From positions 868,001 to 932,000 of the forward strand of contig CANMGU010000001.1 of the NCBI GenBank assembly GCA_947497455.1: 64,000 nt of DNA, in the 5' to 3' direction. Below the pieces are notes generated by a model. The model was not told where the DNA came from. It saw nothing but the letters and a program-made list of their open reading frames with translations, and ran no database searches. Below are positions 49,057 through 58,330 of this stretch, piece by piece (position 1 is the stretch's first letter; each line of letters opens with the position of its first letter). Position numbers and translations under genes: made by a program. This DNA comes from an uncultured Sphingomonadaceae bacterium. Lineage in GTDB: Bacteria; Pseudomonadota; Alphaproteobacteria; Sphingomonadales; Sphingomonadaceae.

Positions 49057-49845
49057 ATGACAGTCTCTCCGACAACAATGCCATTGCTCAATACCAAACA
49101 CGCGCCGCCGAAAATTCGCCCGATAAAGGCGTTCCGACATTTCCGCAATTTGATCGCGGATAAAGAAGATACGGCCGAGGTGTTTCACATTATCGAAGCG
49201 CTTGCCGGCAAAGCCTTTATCCGTAACGCCAAACGCTTTCTGAAAACTCCGCATGCGCAGGAACTGATGGAGCGCAATGTCGATTTGCCGGCGATGCTGG
49301 ATGATCATGACAAGTTGGGAGAACTTTCAGCCGACAGTCTGGGGCAGGCCTATGTCCGTTTCATGAAGAAGGAAGGCCTGACAGCCGCTGGACTGGTTGC
49401 AGAATTTGATCGCTATGGTGAAACATATGAAAAGCGCAACGACATTACCGAATGGTTCGGCAACCGGATGCGGGACACGCATGACTTGCTTCACGTTCTG
49501 ACCGGCTATGGCCGCGATGCGCTGGGAGAGCAGTGCGTGCTGGGCTTTACCTATAGCCAGAACCCCAATCTTGGCGTGTTGTTCATTGCTTATGCAGGTG
49601 CGCTGGAAATGAAGAAGCAGGCACCAACGGATGCACCTGTTTTGAAAGCTGTTCGCGAAGGACAAAAGCTGGGCAAGGCAGCGAAGCGACTAGCCTATTA
49701 TGATATCGAGAAGATATTGGCGATGCCACTTGATGAAGCCCGTGCATTTCTGAACATAGGCGAGCCGGTGTACTACAAGCAGGCACATGCAGCCTATGAA
49801 GCACAGGGTATTGATCCTTATAATTTGCTGGGTCAGCCAGCATAG
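49057..49845 (+). CDS. Coq4-family ubiquinone biosynthesis protein
   Basis: 262 aa from ATG 49057 (alternative 49078). Zinc motif H-D-x2-H-x11-E is exact (THDLLHVLTGYGRDALGE). Coq4 organises ubiquinone biosynthesis and acts on the C1 position of the precursor ring in recent work on Coq4/COQ4. Alphaproteobacterial homologues are common. Divergent from the flavoprotein gene. Confidence 0.9.
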   Translation: MTVSPTTMPLLNTKHAPPKIRPIKAFRHFRNLIADKEDTAEVFHIIEALAGKAFIRNAKRFLKTPHAQELMERNVDLPAMLDDHDKLGELSADSLGQAYVRFMKKEGLTAAGLVAEFDRYGETYEKRNDITEWFGNRMRDTHDLLHVLTGYGRDALGEQCVLGFTYSQNPNLGVLFIAYAGALEMKKQAPTDAPVLKAVREGQKLGKAAKRLAYYDIEKILAMPLDEARAFLNIGEPVYYKQAHAAYEAQGIDPYNLLGQPA

Positions 49846-49851
49846 GTTTGC

Positions 49852-49883
49852 AAGCGGCGTTATTGCGCCGCTTCTATTTTTTT
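49852..49883 (+). terminator. Rho-independent terminator after coq4-like gene
   Basis: AAGCGGCG (49852-49859) pairs with CGCCGCTT (49866-49873), then CTATTTTTTT. It overlaps the stop of the convergent minus-strand gene. Confidence 0.85.
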
Positions 49884-50282
49884 GACCAAGACATCATATC
49901 CGGTGATGGAGCGATCAATTTCGCTCTTTGCACTGGTCAATTTTTGCGATGACTCTTCCACTTTCTGTTCGAGTTGACTGGCTCGTCCGCGGATTTGCGG
50001 ATTGGTTCGTGACCATGTTCTGAGATCGGCGAGAGTTTGATCAACCGCTGCCTGCGCTTCAGCGACTTCGGTTCTTGCTGCTTCTGCCTGATCACGCATC
50101 TCTTTGGCTTGCAATTCCACTTCCACACCAAAGGCACTGAAGCGACCGATATTTGTTTTTCCGAGCTGTTCTCCAAACTGGATCGGGAAAAACAGGAAAA
50201 AGATCACTATGCCCAAAACGACCAGATCGCGGATGAGCACGAGCGCGTTCTTGCAAATCTCTGTCCAATGTAATTCTGTCAT
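49860..50282 (-). CDS. Hypothetical single-helix coiled-coil membrane protein
   Basis: 140 aa from ATG 50282 (AGGA 7 bases upstream). One transmembrane segment near residues 15-34 (LVVLGIVIFFLFFPIQF), then a long heptad-rich region (about 60-135; EMRDQAEAARTEVAEAQAAVDQTLADL, SQLEQKVEESSQKL). No family recognised. A scaffold or stress-sensing role is conceivable but unsupported. Confidence 0.65.
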   Translation of the reverse strand: MTELHWTEICKNALVLIRDLVVLGIVIFFLFFPIQFGEQLGKTNIGRFSAFGVEVELQAKEMRDQAEAARTEVAEAQAAVDQTLADLRTWSRTNPQIRGRASQLEQKVEESSQKLTSAKSEIDRSITGYDVLVKKIEAAQ

Positions 50283-50332
50283 GGCACTTTCCTGAAATTG
50301 AGAAATCCGTAGGATTCCTGAATATCCAGATT

Positions 50333-50752
50333 TCAGCGCAGTTCTTTGCGAATTGTCAGTTTTAGGCCGGACCAGATCGCGTCGACGGCGCAGACCTTGA
50401 TGTCGACAAAGCCCATCGGTAAACAGACACTGCGAATGGTGTCCTCGGTGATATCGGTCTCGACTTTCGATGCCTTTTTCGGCCAACTGACCCAAACCTG
50501 ACCGGCGGGATCGATCAAAGTGCGGAGTGCAGTAAGATGCTGCTCTAGAAGCGCGCGTTCCTTAACAAAAATATGAGCTGCGTTGAGGCCTTGAAAAGGC
50601 ATGTCATGCTGTTCAAAAGCCAAGCCATAGCTATCAATTTCGGCGCGGACACTGTCGGGCATTGCTTCAAACCAGACCGTCATACCATCTTTCAGGTTGA
50701 GCTTCTTGGCGAGCGGTGTTCCCGAGTAACCAGTATTTTGTGTAGTAGGCAT
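50333..50752 (-). CDS. DUF3052-like protein
   Basis: 139 aa from ATG 50752 (MPTTQNTGYSGTPLAKKLNLKDG). GYSGTPLAKKLGIK-type start, a central FVKERALLEQHL, and VWVSWPKKASKVETDITEDTIR are typical of DUF3052, a small cytoplasmic family of unknown role. Divergent from a Bor-like lipoprotein. Confidence 0.82.
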   Translation of the reverse strand: MPTTQNTGYSGTPLAKKLNLKDGMTVWFEAMPDSVRAEIDSYGLAFEQHDMPFQGLNAAHIFVKERALLEQHLTALRTLIDPAGQVWVSWPKKASKVETDITEDTIRSVCLPMGFVDIKVCAVDAIWSGLKLTIRKELR

Positions 50753-50930
50753 GATGCGAGCATAGCAGGACAATGGCGGCAGGTCATCAAATGACGAAAC
50801 AACAACACTGGTCTGGCAGAAAACCCCCATTGCGATTATCCTGTAATTCGGCGATAAAGTGGCAGGGTCGCCCGAAATTCAAAATGCCGAGATCAAAAAA
50901 GACCGGTCTTACATGAAGGAGGGCAATATC

Positions 50931-51242
50931 TTGCAAAAGCGATTAGGACTGATTCTGGTCAGTGCGGTGTTGCTGTCGAGCTGCGCCGAACATCGGCTCG
51001 TGGTACAGCGCCCCAATCCCGATGGTGAACATGCCATCGTGAATAGCAAAGCCTATTTGCTGCCAAGAGGCCAGCCGCGCAATGTTGCCGATTGTCAAAC
51101 GAACCTTATCGACGAAGTGCGTGTGAAAACGAATTTCGGTCAGTCATTGATTACGGTATTGTCGCTGGGCTTCTATCAGCCGACCACCATCGAATATTAC
51201 TGTGCCAAAGTGCCTTCCGATGAAGGCAGCACCGACGAATAA
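50931..51242 (+). CDS. Bor-like small lipoprotein
   Basis: 103 aa from TTG 50931, with AAGGAGG ahead of it; the ATG at 50913 lies before the SD and is unlikely. Lipobox L-S-S-C at about residue 17. The second half, with A-D-C-Q and F-x-N/G-x-L...L-S-L-G-F-Y-x-P and Y-Y-C, resembles the Bor/Iss family (surface lipoproteins linked with serum resistance). Remote similarity, inferred from pattern. Upstream of an FAD oxidoreductase by 29 bases. Confidence 0.6.
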   Translation: MQKRLGLILVSAVLLSSCAEHRLVVQRPNPDGEHAIVNSKAYLLPRGQPRNVADCQTNLIDEVRVKTNFGQSLITVLSLGFYQPTTIEYYCAKVPSDEGSTDE

Positions 51243-51271
51243 TCCGCTGCATGTGGCCGGATGGGAGAAAT

Positions 51272-52801
51272 ATGATGCCCCCCAATCAGATCCAGGTGAA
51301 CAATAATATTGAGTGGGTGAACCACCACCTCAATATCAAGGTCCCGATTGCCAAGCGGCTGCGGGTTCATAATGAAAATCCGACGCGCGCCACGATGTCG
51401 GGGATGCGTGCTACAGCGGCGCGGTTGCAAGGGATTATCGCGGATGCACTGACGGCGGGCGTGCAAATCCGGGCCTGTGGATCACGTTGGTCCTTTTCCG
51501 ATATTCCCGCAGTCAAGGACGGCTGGGTCGTGGAAACCGCCAATCTCGATTGGACGTTTAACGTTGGCGCCAATGATGTCGATCTCGCAAGCGCAACATC
51601 TCGGGATGACCTCTATCTAGTCCAGTGCGGTACGAATATTTCGAAGATAAACGAGCGATTGGAAACGACGTCTCGCCGCCGTGCGCTGCGGTCTTCCGGG
51701 GCGAGTAATGGGCAGACCATAGCGGGAGCCATTGGAACCGGTGTCCATGGTTCAGCCGTGGATGTTGGTCCGATGGAAAGCGAAGTCGCGGGAATTCAGA
51801 TCCTGACGGCTACCCAGAATCTGTGGATTGAACCGGCCCGAGCTCCCGTAATGAATGCGAATTTTGCGGCCAAGCTCGGCGCGACACTGGTGCGCGACGA
51901 TGCCAAATTTGACGCAGCGCTTGTCGGCTTGGGCGCATTGGGGATTGTTCATTCAGTGATGTTGCGCGCGACGGGGCGATACCTGCTCAACTCGTCACTG
52001 CTGCACATTCCTTTCGGCCAGCTACAAGGCGCGCTCAACATGCTCGATTTTCGCGGATCAGGTTTGCCAGACCAGACCCGCAGGCCTTATTTCTTCCAAG
52101 TGATCCTTGATCCCAACAAAATGGACATTGGATATACGACCGTGCGCTATAAGGAACTATGTCCACCGGGATATCGGCCTGACTACAACCTGAAATCCGA
52201 AGCAGAACCGGGAACCGATCTGCCGCGCCTAATTGCGTCGGCAATCAAGATGTTCCCCGACTTGCGCAACACAGCCACCAGTTTGCTGATCCAGGCAGAG
52301 CTGAAAGTGCGGTCCGACAGGCCACATGAATGGCGACTACCTGGCGAAACTTATAGCTTTACCAGCGCACGCGAGGGCATTGCCAGTTCCGGCTTTGCGG
52401 TGCCGATTGCACAGGTCACAAACGCGCTAGACATCATGCGTCAGGCATTTCAGGTCCACAAAAACGCACCGGTTGTGTTCACCTGCCGCTATGCGCAAAA
52501 ATCACCGGGCATGATGGCCTTCACCCGCTATGACCCCAGCTGTGTCATCGACATTGATGGCATTGATACGCCCGCGACGCGCAAGCTGATCACACTCGCC
52601 GGCCAACGGTTGGAGGCAGCGGGTATGCCGTTCACACAGCATTGGGGAAAGATGCATGACCTGACCAAGGCGCGCGTTCGGCGTGGCTATGGCGGCAGCG
52701 TGGATCGCTGGAATCAGGTGCGCAAATTGCTGCTACCCGATGGCGCAGAACGCGATGCGTTCTCCTCGCCGTTTCTGGACGACATCGGCTTGAACGCTTG
52801 A
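51272..52801 (+). CDS. FAD-linked oxidase of the aldonolactone oxidase group, His-to-Trp variant
   Basis: 509 aa (ATG 51275 is an equal choice). PCMH/VAO fold: FAD domain with the pattern G-S-R-W-S-F-S (about residues 70-76), SSGASNGQTIAGAIGTGVHGS, and C-terminal QHWGKMHDL of the ALO type. In covalent members the position of W73 is the FAD-linked histidine (G-x-x-H-S), so this enzyme probably binds FAD non-covalently. Likely oxidises a sugar acid lactone or polyol; substrate unknown. Confidence 0.83.
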   Translation: MMPPNQIQVNNNIEWVNHHLNIKVPIAKRLRVHNENPTRATMSGMRATAARLQGIIADALTAGVQIRACGSRWSFSDIPAVKDGWVVETANLDWTFNVGANDVDLASATSRDDLYLVQCGTNISKINERLETTSRRRALRSSGASNGQTIAGAIGTGVHGSAVDVGPMESEVAGIQILTATQNLWIEPARAPVMNANFAAKLGATLVRDDAKFDAALVGLGALGIVHSVMLRATGRYLLNSSLLHIPFGQLQGALNMLDFRGSGLPDQTRRPYFFQVILDPNKMDIGYTTVRYKELCPPGYRPDYNLKSEAEPGTDLPRLIASAIKMFPDLRNTATSLLIQAELKVRSDRPHEWRLPGETYSFTSAREGIASSGFAVPIAQVTNALDIMRQAFQVHKNAPVVFTCRYAQKSPGMMAFTRYDPSCVIDIDGIDTPATRKLITLAGQRLEAAGMPFTQHWGKMHDLTKARVRRGYGGSVDRWNQVRKLLLPDGAERDAFSSPFLDDIGLNA

Positions 52802-52805
52802 AGCG

Positions 52806-55079
52806 CTAGTCCTTCATCCAGTCGCGGAAGAAACTGTCACTGGCTTCGCGGAGGTCAGTGAGGGGGATATCGGCAACTGGCGTATCTTCTCCATCGGTCC
52901 AGTTAAGAGACGAACCCCCGGTACCGCCGATCCACTCGACCATTACGTCAGAATCTTTCGCCTCTTGCTCAAATTTCGCCCAGTTGTCGCGATCACTCCA
53001 CGGCATAGTTATCAAATATCGACCTTGGTCCTCGGAAAAGGCATCCAACGTCAATTTCCCTAAGGTATGAACATCGGCTCCAATATTTCCGGCCAACGCC
53101 ATTTCTGCAAGTGCAACCGCCAAGCCGCCGTCAGATACGTCATGCACTGCTGAGACTTCATTGCCGTGGATCAGGTTACGCAGAAAATCACCCGTGCGTT
53201 TTTCCGTTTCTAGATCAACTTTTGGAACATTGCCGTTCTCTTGGCCCTTGATTTGGCGTAACCATTGTGACTGACCAATCTCGCTTCCGACCTCTGTATG
53301 GTTCTTGCCACCGACGACTATGATTGCATGGTCCACATCCTTAAATCCAATCGTCATCATCTTGTCGAGGTCATCAATCAGCCCCACCGCACCAATCGCT
53401 GGCGTCGGCAGGATCGCGTGGCTCACCCCGTCAGCGCCAGTGGTTTCATTATAGAGGCTAACATTGCCAGACACGATCGGCATGTCGAGCGCTTCACAAG
53501 CTTCTGCCATGCCTTCGATACAGCCGACAAATTGCGCCATGATATGCGGCTTTTCGGGGTTACCGAAATTCATGCAATCGGTTGTCGCTAGCGGTTTCGC
53601 GCCGACGGCAGTCAGGTTACGATAGGCTTCGGCAATCGCCTGCTTGCCGCCTTCGACCGGATCGGCTTTGCAATAGCGCGGGGTGCAATCGGTGGTGATC
53701 GCCAAGCCCTTGTTGGTGCCATGAACACGCACAACGGCTGCATCGCCGCCAGAGCGCTGGCAGGTGTCGGCACCGACCTGGCTGTCATATTGTTCCCAGA
53801 TCCAACGGCGTGAGGCGAGGGCAGGGCTTGCCATCATCTTCAGCAGGTCTGCGCCAATATCGGTGCTCTCTGGAATATCGTCGAGTGGTTTGATCGCGAC
53901 ATGTGCTTTATATTCTTCTTGGCTGAGATGTGGCCGATCGTAAAGCGGCGCGTCATCGGCGAGCGGGCCGAGCGGGATATCGCAAACGGTCTCGCCTTTA
54001 TGGGTCAACACCATGCGGCGCGTGTCGGTCACTTCGCCGATCACGGCAAAATCCAGTTCCCACTTCGTAAAGATCGCTTCGGCCATTTCTTCGCGGCCTG
54101 GTTTCAGGACCATCAACATGCGTTCCTGACTTTCGGAGAGCATCATCTCGTAAGCGGTCATCTCCGTCTCGCGGCAGGGCACTTTGTCCATGTCAAGAAT
54201 GATGCCGACCTCGCCATTGGTCGCCATCTCGACGCTGGAGCTGGTCAGACCGGCTGCGCCCATATCCTGAATGGCAACAATCGCATCGGATGCCATCAAT
54301 TCGAGACAGGCCTCGATCAGCAGCTTCTCGGTAAACGGATCGCCAACCTGCACGGTTGGGCGCTTCTCATCGCTGTCATCATCAAATTCTGCGCTGGCCA
54401 TGGTTGCGCCATGAATGCCATCACGACCGGTTTTGGAGCCGACATAGACGATCGGATTGCCAACACCGGAAGCGGCCGAATAAAAGATCTTGTCCGCATC
54501 CGCGACACCGACGGTCATTGCGTTGACGATGATATTGCCGTCATAGGCTTCATGGAAATTGGTTTCACCGCCAACGGTCGGCACGCCCACACAATTGCCA
54601 TAGCCGCCAATGCCCGCGACGACACCTTTTACGAGGTGCTTCATCTTGGGGTGCTCAGGGCGTCCAAAGCGCAGCGCGTTTAAATTCGCCACCGGCCGCG
54701 CGCCCATGGTGAACACATCGCGCAAGATACCGCCAACACCGGTCGCAGCGCCCTGATAGGGTTCAATGTAGGACGGGTGGTTATGGCTCTCCATTTTGAA
54801 GATCGCTGCCTGACCGTCGCCAATGTCGATCACACCGGCATTTTCGCCTGGACCACAAATCACTTGCGGGCCTGTCGTCGGAAGCTTCTTCAAATGCAGG
54901 CGGGAGCTTTTATAGGAACAATGCTCGGACCACATGACTGAAAATATGCCAAGTTCCGTGATATTCGGTTCGCGACCGAGCGCGTTTAATATGCGCTGAT
55001 ATTCCTCTTCGTTGAGGCCATGTTCGGCGACAATTTCAGGTGTGATTTTTTTAGCGGTGCGCGAGGATGTCTGTGTCAT
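52806..55079 (-). CDS. purL: Phosphoribosylformylglycinamidine synthase subunit II
   Basis: 757 aa, large-subunit class as in Bacillus and alphaproteobacteria (needs PurQ and PurS, absent here). [64 protein letters not shown] (metal and ATP site) and [10 protein letters not shown] are intact. De novo purine pathway. Convergent with the FAD oxidase (4-base gap). Confidence 0.97.
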   Translation of the reverse strand: MTQTSSRTAKKITPEIVAEHGLNEEEYQRILNALGREPNITELGIFSVMWSEHCSYKSSRLHLKKLPTTGPQVICGPGENAGVIDIGDGQAAIFKMESHNHPSYIEPYQGAATGVGGILRDVFTMGARPVANLNALRFGRPEHPKMKHLVKGVVAGIGGYGNCVGVPTVGGETNFHEAYDGNIIVNAMTVGVADADKIFYSAASGVGNPIVYVGSKTGRDGIHGATMASAEFDDDSDEKRPTVQVGDPFTEKLLIEACLELMASDAIVAIQDMGAAGLTSSSVEMATNGEVGIILDMDKVPCRETEMTAYEMMLSESQERMLMVLKPGREEMAEAIFTKWELDFAVIGEVTDTRRMVLTHKGETVCDIPLGPLADDAPLYDRPHLSQEEYKAHVAIKPLDDIPESTDIGADLLKMMASPALASRRWIWEQYDSQVGADTCQRSGGDAAVVRVHGTNKGLAITTDCTPRYCKADPVEGGKQAIAEAYRNLTAVGAKPLATTDCMNFGNPEKPHIMAQFVGCIEGMAEACEALDMPIVSGNVSLYNETTGADGVSHAILPTPAIGAVGLIDDLDKMMTIGFKDVDHAIIVVGGKNHTEVGSEIGQSQWLRQIKGQENGNVPKVDLETEKRTGDFLRNLIHGNEVSAVHDVSDGGLAVALAEMALAGNIGADVHTLGKLTLDAFSEDQGRYLITMPWSDRDNWAKFEQEAKDSDVMVEWIGGTGGSSLNWTDGEDTPVADIPLTDLREASDSFFRDWMKD

Positions 55080-55207
55080 GAAGACCCTTTAACGAGCCGT
55101 CCCGATTCCGCCTAGTGTGAATTGTCAGTTTCGCAGAACCCATTGCAATTAGAATCGAAACATGGTTTCATAATGAAACTGAAATTGTTCGATGGTTGAG
55201 GCAAATT

Positions 55208-55930
55208 ATGGAAAAAGTGGTTTTGGTCATCGGAGCAGGGGATGCCATTGGCAGCGCGATCATGCGTGCCTTTGCCGACAAGGGCTATATTGTTTGCGGC
55301 GCGCGGCGCGGCGGAGAAAAACTTGACCCGCTGGTTGAAGAGCTCCGCGGATCTGGCAAGCAGGCCCATGGATTTTCCTGTGACGCGCGCAAGGAAGAAC
55401 AGGTTGAAGCTTTATTTGCCGATATCGAAGCCAATATCGGCCCGCTCGATTGTGTGGTTTTTAACGTCGGCGCCAATGTGCCGATGACGATCCTCGACAC
55501 CAGCGCGCAAAAATTTTTGAAAATCTGGGAAATGGCCACCTTTGCGGGATTTCTGACAGGACGCGAAGCGGCGCGTGTCATGACCAAACGCGGCCACGGA
55601 TCAATCCTCTTCACCGGCGCAACCGCCAGTATGCGCGGAGCGGCTGGTTTCGGCGCTTTTGCCAGCGCCAAGGGCGCTCTGCGTAACATGGTGCAAAGTC
55701 TTGCTCGTGAAATGGGCCCGCAAAATATTCATGTCGCGCATGTCGTGATTGATGCGGCGGTAGATACCGATTGGATCAAGGGAATGCTGCCGGACTATGA
55801 GGAGCGCAAAGCCAATGACGGCGTAGTCAATCCTGACGATCTGGCGCAAAATTATGTGATGTTACACGAACAGCCACGTAGCGCATGGACATTTGAAATG
55901 GACGTGCGGCCATGGGCTGAAAAATGGTAA
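55208..55930 (+). CDS. SDR-family protein with Phe replacing catalytic Tyr
   Basis: 240 aa from ATG 55208. Rossmann motif IGAGDAIGSAI and the NVGANVP variant of NNAG. The active site reads S141, then F151-A-S-A-K155, so Tyr of YxxxK is Phe while Ser and Lys stay. Such a change usually abolishes dehydrogenase activity; a binding or altered-chemistry role is possible. Directly followed by a kappa-class GST-like gene (13 bases). Confidence 0.85.
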   Translation: MEKVVLVIGAGDAIGSAIMRAFADKGYIVCGARRGGEKLDPLVEELRGSGKQAHGFSCDARKEEQVEALFADIEANIGPLDCVVFNVGANVPMTILDTSAQKFLKIWEMATFAGFLTGREAARVMTKRGHGSILFTGATASMRGAAGFGAFASAKGALRNMVQSLAREMGPQNIHVAHVVIDAAVDTDWIKGMLPDYEERKANDGVVNPDDLAQNYVMLHEQPRSAWTFEMDVRPWAEKW

Positions 55931-55943
55931 TGAGGGAAAATCA

Positions 55944-56543
55944 ATGACCAAAACGATTGAACTTATCTTCGATTTTGTAAGCCCCAATGCTTATCTGATC
56001 TGGCAACCGCTAAAGGCGTTGGCTGATAAACATGGCGCGACAATTGAAGTGATACCAGCATTTCTGGGCGGAATGCACAAGCTGACCGGCAACGCTCCGC
56101 CTTTCATTCGTGACGCCGAAGTCAAAGGCAAGAATCCCTATGCGATGCTTGAGATGAATCGCTTCATCGCCAAACACGGCCTGACCAAATTTCAGATGAA
56201 CCCGCATTTTCCTTTCAACACGATAAGCCTGCAGCGGATGCTCGTCGCGCTGGAGCCTGAAAAGCGTGCTACATTCATTGAGACATTGCTACCCGCCATA
56301 TGGGAAGAGCAACTGGACGTGACAGATACGGAAGTGCTCGGCAAAATCCTTCAAGATGGCGGTTTTAATGCGCAAGAGCTATTTGCAAAGACTCAGGATC
56401 CAGCGGTTAAGCAAGAATTGATGGACAATGTCGAGAATGCGGTCGAGCGCGGCGCCTTTGGTATTCCGACCATGTATATTGATGGCGAAATGTATTTTGG
56501 GAAAGAGCGTTTGGGGCAAATTGACGAACAGCTGGCGTCCTGA
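55944..56543 (+). CDS. 2-hydroxychromene-2-carboxylate isomerase/kappa GST-like protein
   Basis: 199 aa from ATG 55944. DsbA-like thioredoxin fold: FDFVSPNAYLIWQPL (S in place of the Cys pair), GGMHKLTGNAPP, and GAFGIPTMYIDGEMYFGKERL. Glutathione-dependent isomerase or transferase. In naphthalene pathways HCCA isomerase is catabolic, but no such genes surround it, so a general role is likelier. Probably cotranscribed with the SDR. Confidence 0.86.
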   Translation: MTKTIELIFDFVSPNAYLIWQPLKALADKHGATIEVIPAFLGGMHKLTGNAPPFIRDAEVKGKNPYAMLEMNRFIAKHGLTKFQMNPHFPFNTISLQRMLVALEPEKRATFIETLLPAIWEEQLDVTDTEVLGKILQDGGFNAQELFAKTQDPAVKQELMDNVENAVERGAFGIPTMYIDGEMYFGKERLGQIDEQLAS

Positions 56544-56613
56544 TCCACGCTGTTAGGTGCTTCTGCAAATTGCTGGTTTGCACCTGATCAATGATTATGC
56601 TGTTAGGGTCGTC

Positions 56614-56793
56614 ATGGAATCGCCCTGTAAAGACATATGCGCGATAGATCGCCCAACTGGCCTGTGTGTCGGTTGCGGCCGCACATTATCAGAAATTGCG
56701 CAATGGGCTTCTTCAACAGCTGGTGAGCGGCGAGAGATAATGACGGAGCTGCCCGAGAGACTCCGGATTTTGGATGAAAGATCAAAGCGATGA
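56614..56793 (+). CDS. DUF1289 small Cys-rich protein
   Basis: 59 aa from ATG 56614: [31 protein letters not shown] pattern, with Cys at C5, C9, C17 and C20 as in DUF1289, a likely metal- or cluster-binding family in proteobacteria. Follows the isomerase by 70 bases. Function unknown. Confidence 0.88.
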   Translation: MESPCKDICAIDRPTGLCVGCGRTLSEIAQWASSTAGERREIMTELPERLRILDERSKR

Positions 56794-56832
56794 TGTCGAT
56801 GCGACAGCGCGGTCTCATCTATCCGCAGCATC

Positions 56833-57240
56833 CTAGGTTTTGACGAATCGGAGAACCAGATAGGCTGTCAAAGCAGCGGTGACGCCAGTCGCAAATGTCC
56901 CCCAGGCAATGTCATAGAGAGTGATCTTGGTAGACCAGACTTTAAGAACCGCTTGGCTGGTCAAATCATAGGTCGCGTAGGCAATACCACCGAAGAGCGC
57001 ACCGTTGAGCAAGGCTGTCGTCCATTGTCCGCTAACCAGCGCTGGTTTGACACCAAACCAGATAATCCCGAACAGATAGATCAGATAAAAGGCGAGGGCG
57101 GGTAACTTGCGAAATTCATCCGCCATGATTTCGCCAATGACTGGGCGATACAAACTGTTCGCCATATTGCTGAGCCACAAAAAATCCAGAATACCAAAGA
57201 TAATAGCGGCAATCACATAGGCGATCATAAATTGAGTCAT
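56833..57240 (-). CDS. DUF2177 membrane protein
   Basis: 135 aa, four membrane helices; IFGILDFLWL near the start, GALFGGIAYATYDLTSQAVLK and WSTKITLYDIAWGTF are the family marks. Unknown function. Downstream of another membrane protein on the same strand (28-base gap). Confidence 0.85.
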   Translation of the reverse strand: MTQFMIAYVIAAIIFGILDFLWLSNMANSLYRPVIGEIMADEFRKLPALAFYLIYLFGIIWFGVKPALVSGQWTTALLNGALFGGIAYATYDLTSQAVLKVWSTKITLYDIAWGTFATGVTAALTAYLVLRFVKT

Positions 57241-57268
57241 GGTTATTCCTAACTGTAAGCCCCGCTAT

Positions 57269-57928
57269 TCAGGCAAGCTTTAATGTTCTGGTCTTGCTTA
57301 CAAATGCTGCGGCTAGCGCAGCAAGCGCGAAGGCGACTAAAGCCGAAATCATCATAGCCATATCGGCTGCCTCGGGTTCCGGCCCAAACCAGTTAATCAA
57401 CTGAAATGCGAGCAGCAATATGGCCAGAAGGCCTAAGGCCAGTTTGGAACGTGGTGCTGTTGATCTTGTCCGAAACACATAGAAAGCGAGCGCACCAAAA
57501 GTGATTATCAGCTCCAGTGGCATGGTGATTGCTGGATAGTTCCACAAACTAAATCCCAGTTTTGGCGGCGATCCTGCCAGTGTTAAGTCCGGGGCGTGCA
57601 CCAGCAGGTCGAGCAGCCAGTGAGACAATACAACGCCGCCGCCGATCAAGGCGCCTGTTTTGTTGCGGGTGAACAGCCAAATCAGGAGCGCAAAGCCAAG
57701 CGCCCAGACACTGCTGCCGAGGAGGCTATGCGTATAGGGCATGTCATAGAGATCAAGGGGGGTCATAACGGTGAAACCAGAAACTATCCGGAAATTTTCG
57801 ATACCGAAAAGGGCAAGGCCGAAAAAGCCGAAATCAACCAATTGGCCTGCAACAAATAGTGTTCCAAGTCCTGGAGCCTTGGGATGAGTCGCGGCAATCA
57901 TTGCCGGTGCGAAATGCCCGATGAACAT
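57269..57928 (-). CDS. Membrane protein with YdjM-like His pattern (hypothetical)
   Basis: 219 aa, about six membrane helices. GHFAPAMI, PYTHSLLGS and LSHWLLDLLVHAPD place His/Asp residues as in membrane-bound metal-dependent hydrolases of the YdjM type, the same general theme as the gene at 37638. Assignment tentative. Probably cotranscribed with the DUF2177 gene. Confidence 0.65.
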   Translation of the reverse strand: MFIGHFAPAMIAATHPKAPGLGTLFVAGQLVDFGFFGLALFGIENFRIVSGFTVMTPLDLYDMPYTHSLLGSSVWALGFALLIWLFTRNKTGALIGGGVVLSHWLLDLLVHAPDLTLAGSPPKLGFSLWNYPAITMPLELIITFGALAFYVFRTRSTAPRSKLALGLLAILLLAFQLINWFGPEPEAADMAMMISALVAFALAALAAAFVSKTRTLKLA

Positions 57929-58067
57929 AATTTACCTCCCCTTTTGCAGTTATTTCTAGCCATGATCTCGGCAAATGACCAGACAATGAGGTTCGGCAAT
58001 CGAAAACAGAGCGATTTGCATTTTCTGGGCCTTGACCGAAACCCAAAGCGACGCCATTGCAATGGGT

Positions 58068-58328
58068 ATGAGTGAAACCGACCAAGATATGTCAGCCGAT
58101 GCAGCAGATCTGAACTTTGAAGATGCGTTGAGACGGCTGGAGGACATTGTCAGAAAGCTGGAAAGCGGCGATGTTCCGTTGGATCAGTCCATCGTGCTTT
58201 ACGAGCAGGGCGAAAAATTGCGCGGCCTTTGCCAGAAACGTCTCGAAGACGCACAAGCAAAGATCGAGAAAATCACTCTTGATCGCGATGGTAAGCCTCA
58301 GGGCGTCACTGCTTTTGATGCTGATTAG
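58068..58328 (+). CDS. xseB: Exodeoxyribonuclease VII small subunit
   Basis: 86 aa from ATG 58068 (ATG 58062 and an upstream TTG are alternatives). NFEDALRRLEDIVRKLESGDVPLDQSIVLYEQGEKL is the XseB signature. Directly upstream of ispA (2-base gap), the common xseB-ispA pairing. Confidence 0.95.
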   Translation: MSETDQDMSADAADLNFEDALRRLEDIVRKLESGDVPLDQSIVLYEQGEKLRGLCQKRLEDAQAKIEKITLDRDGKPQGVTAFDAD

Positions 58329-58330
58329 AA

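Noticed and set aside
55944..56543. Naphthalene catabolic gene (nahD-like)
   Set aside because: Family resemblance only; no dioxygenase or other aromatic pathway genes are in the window.
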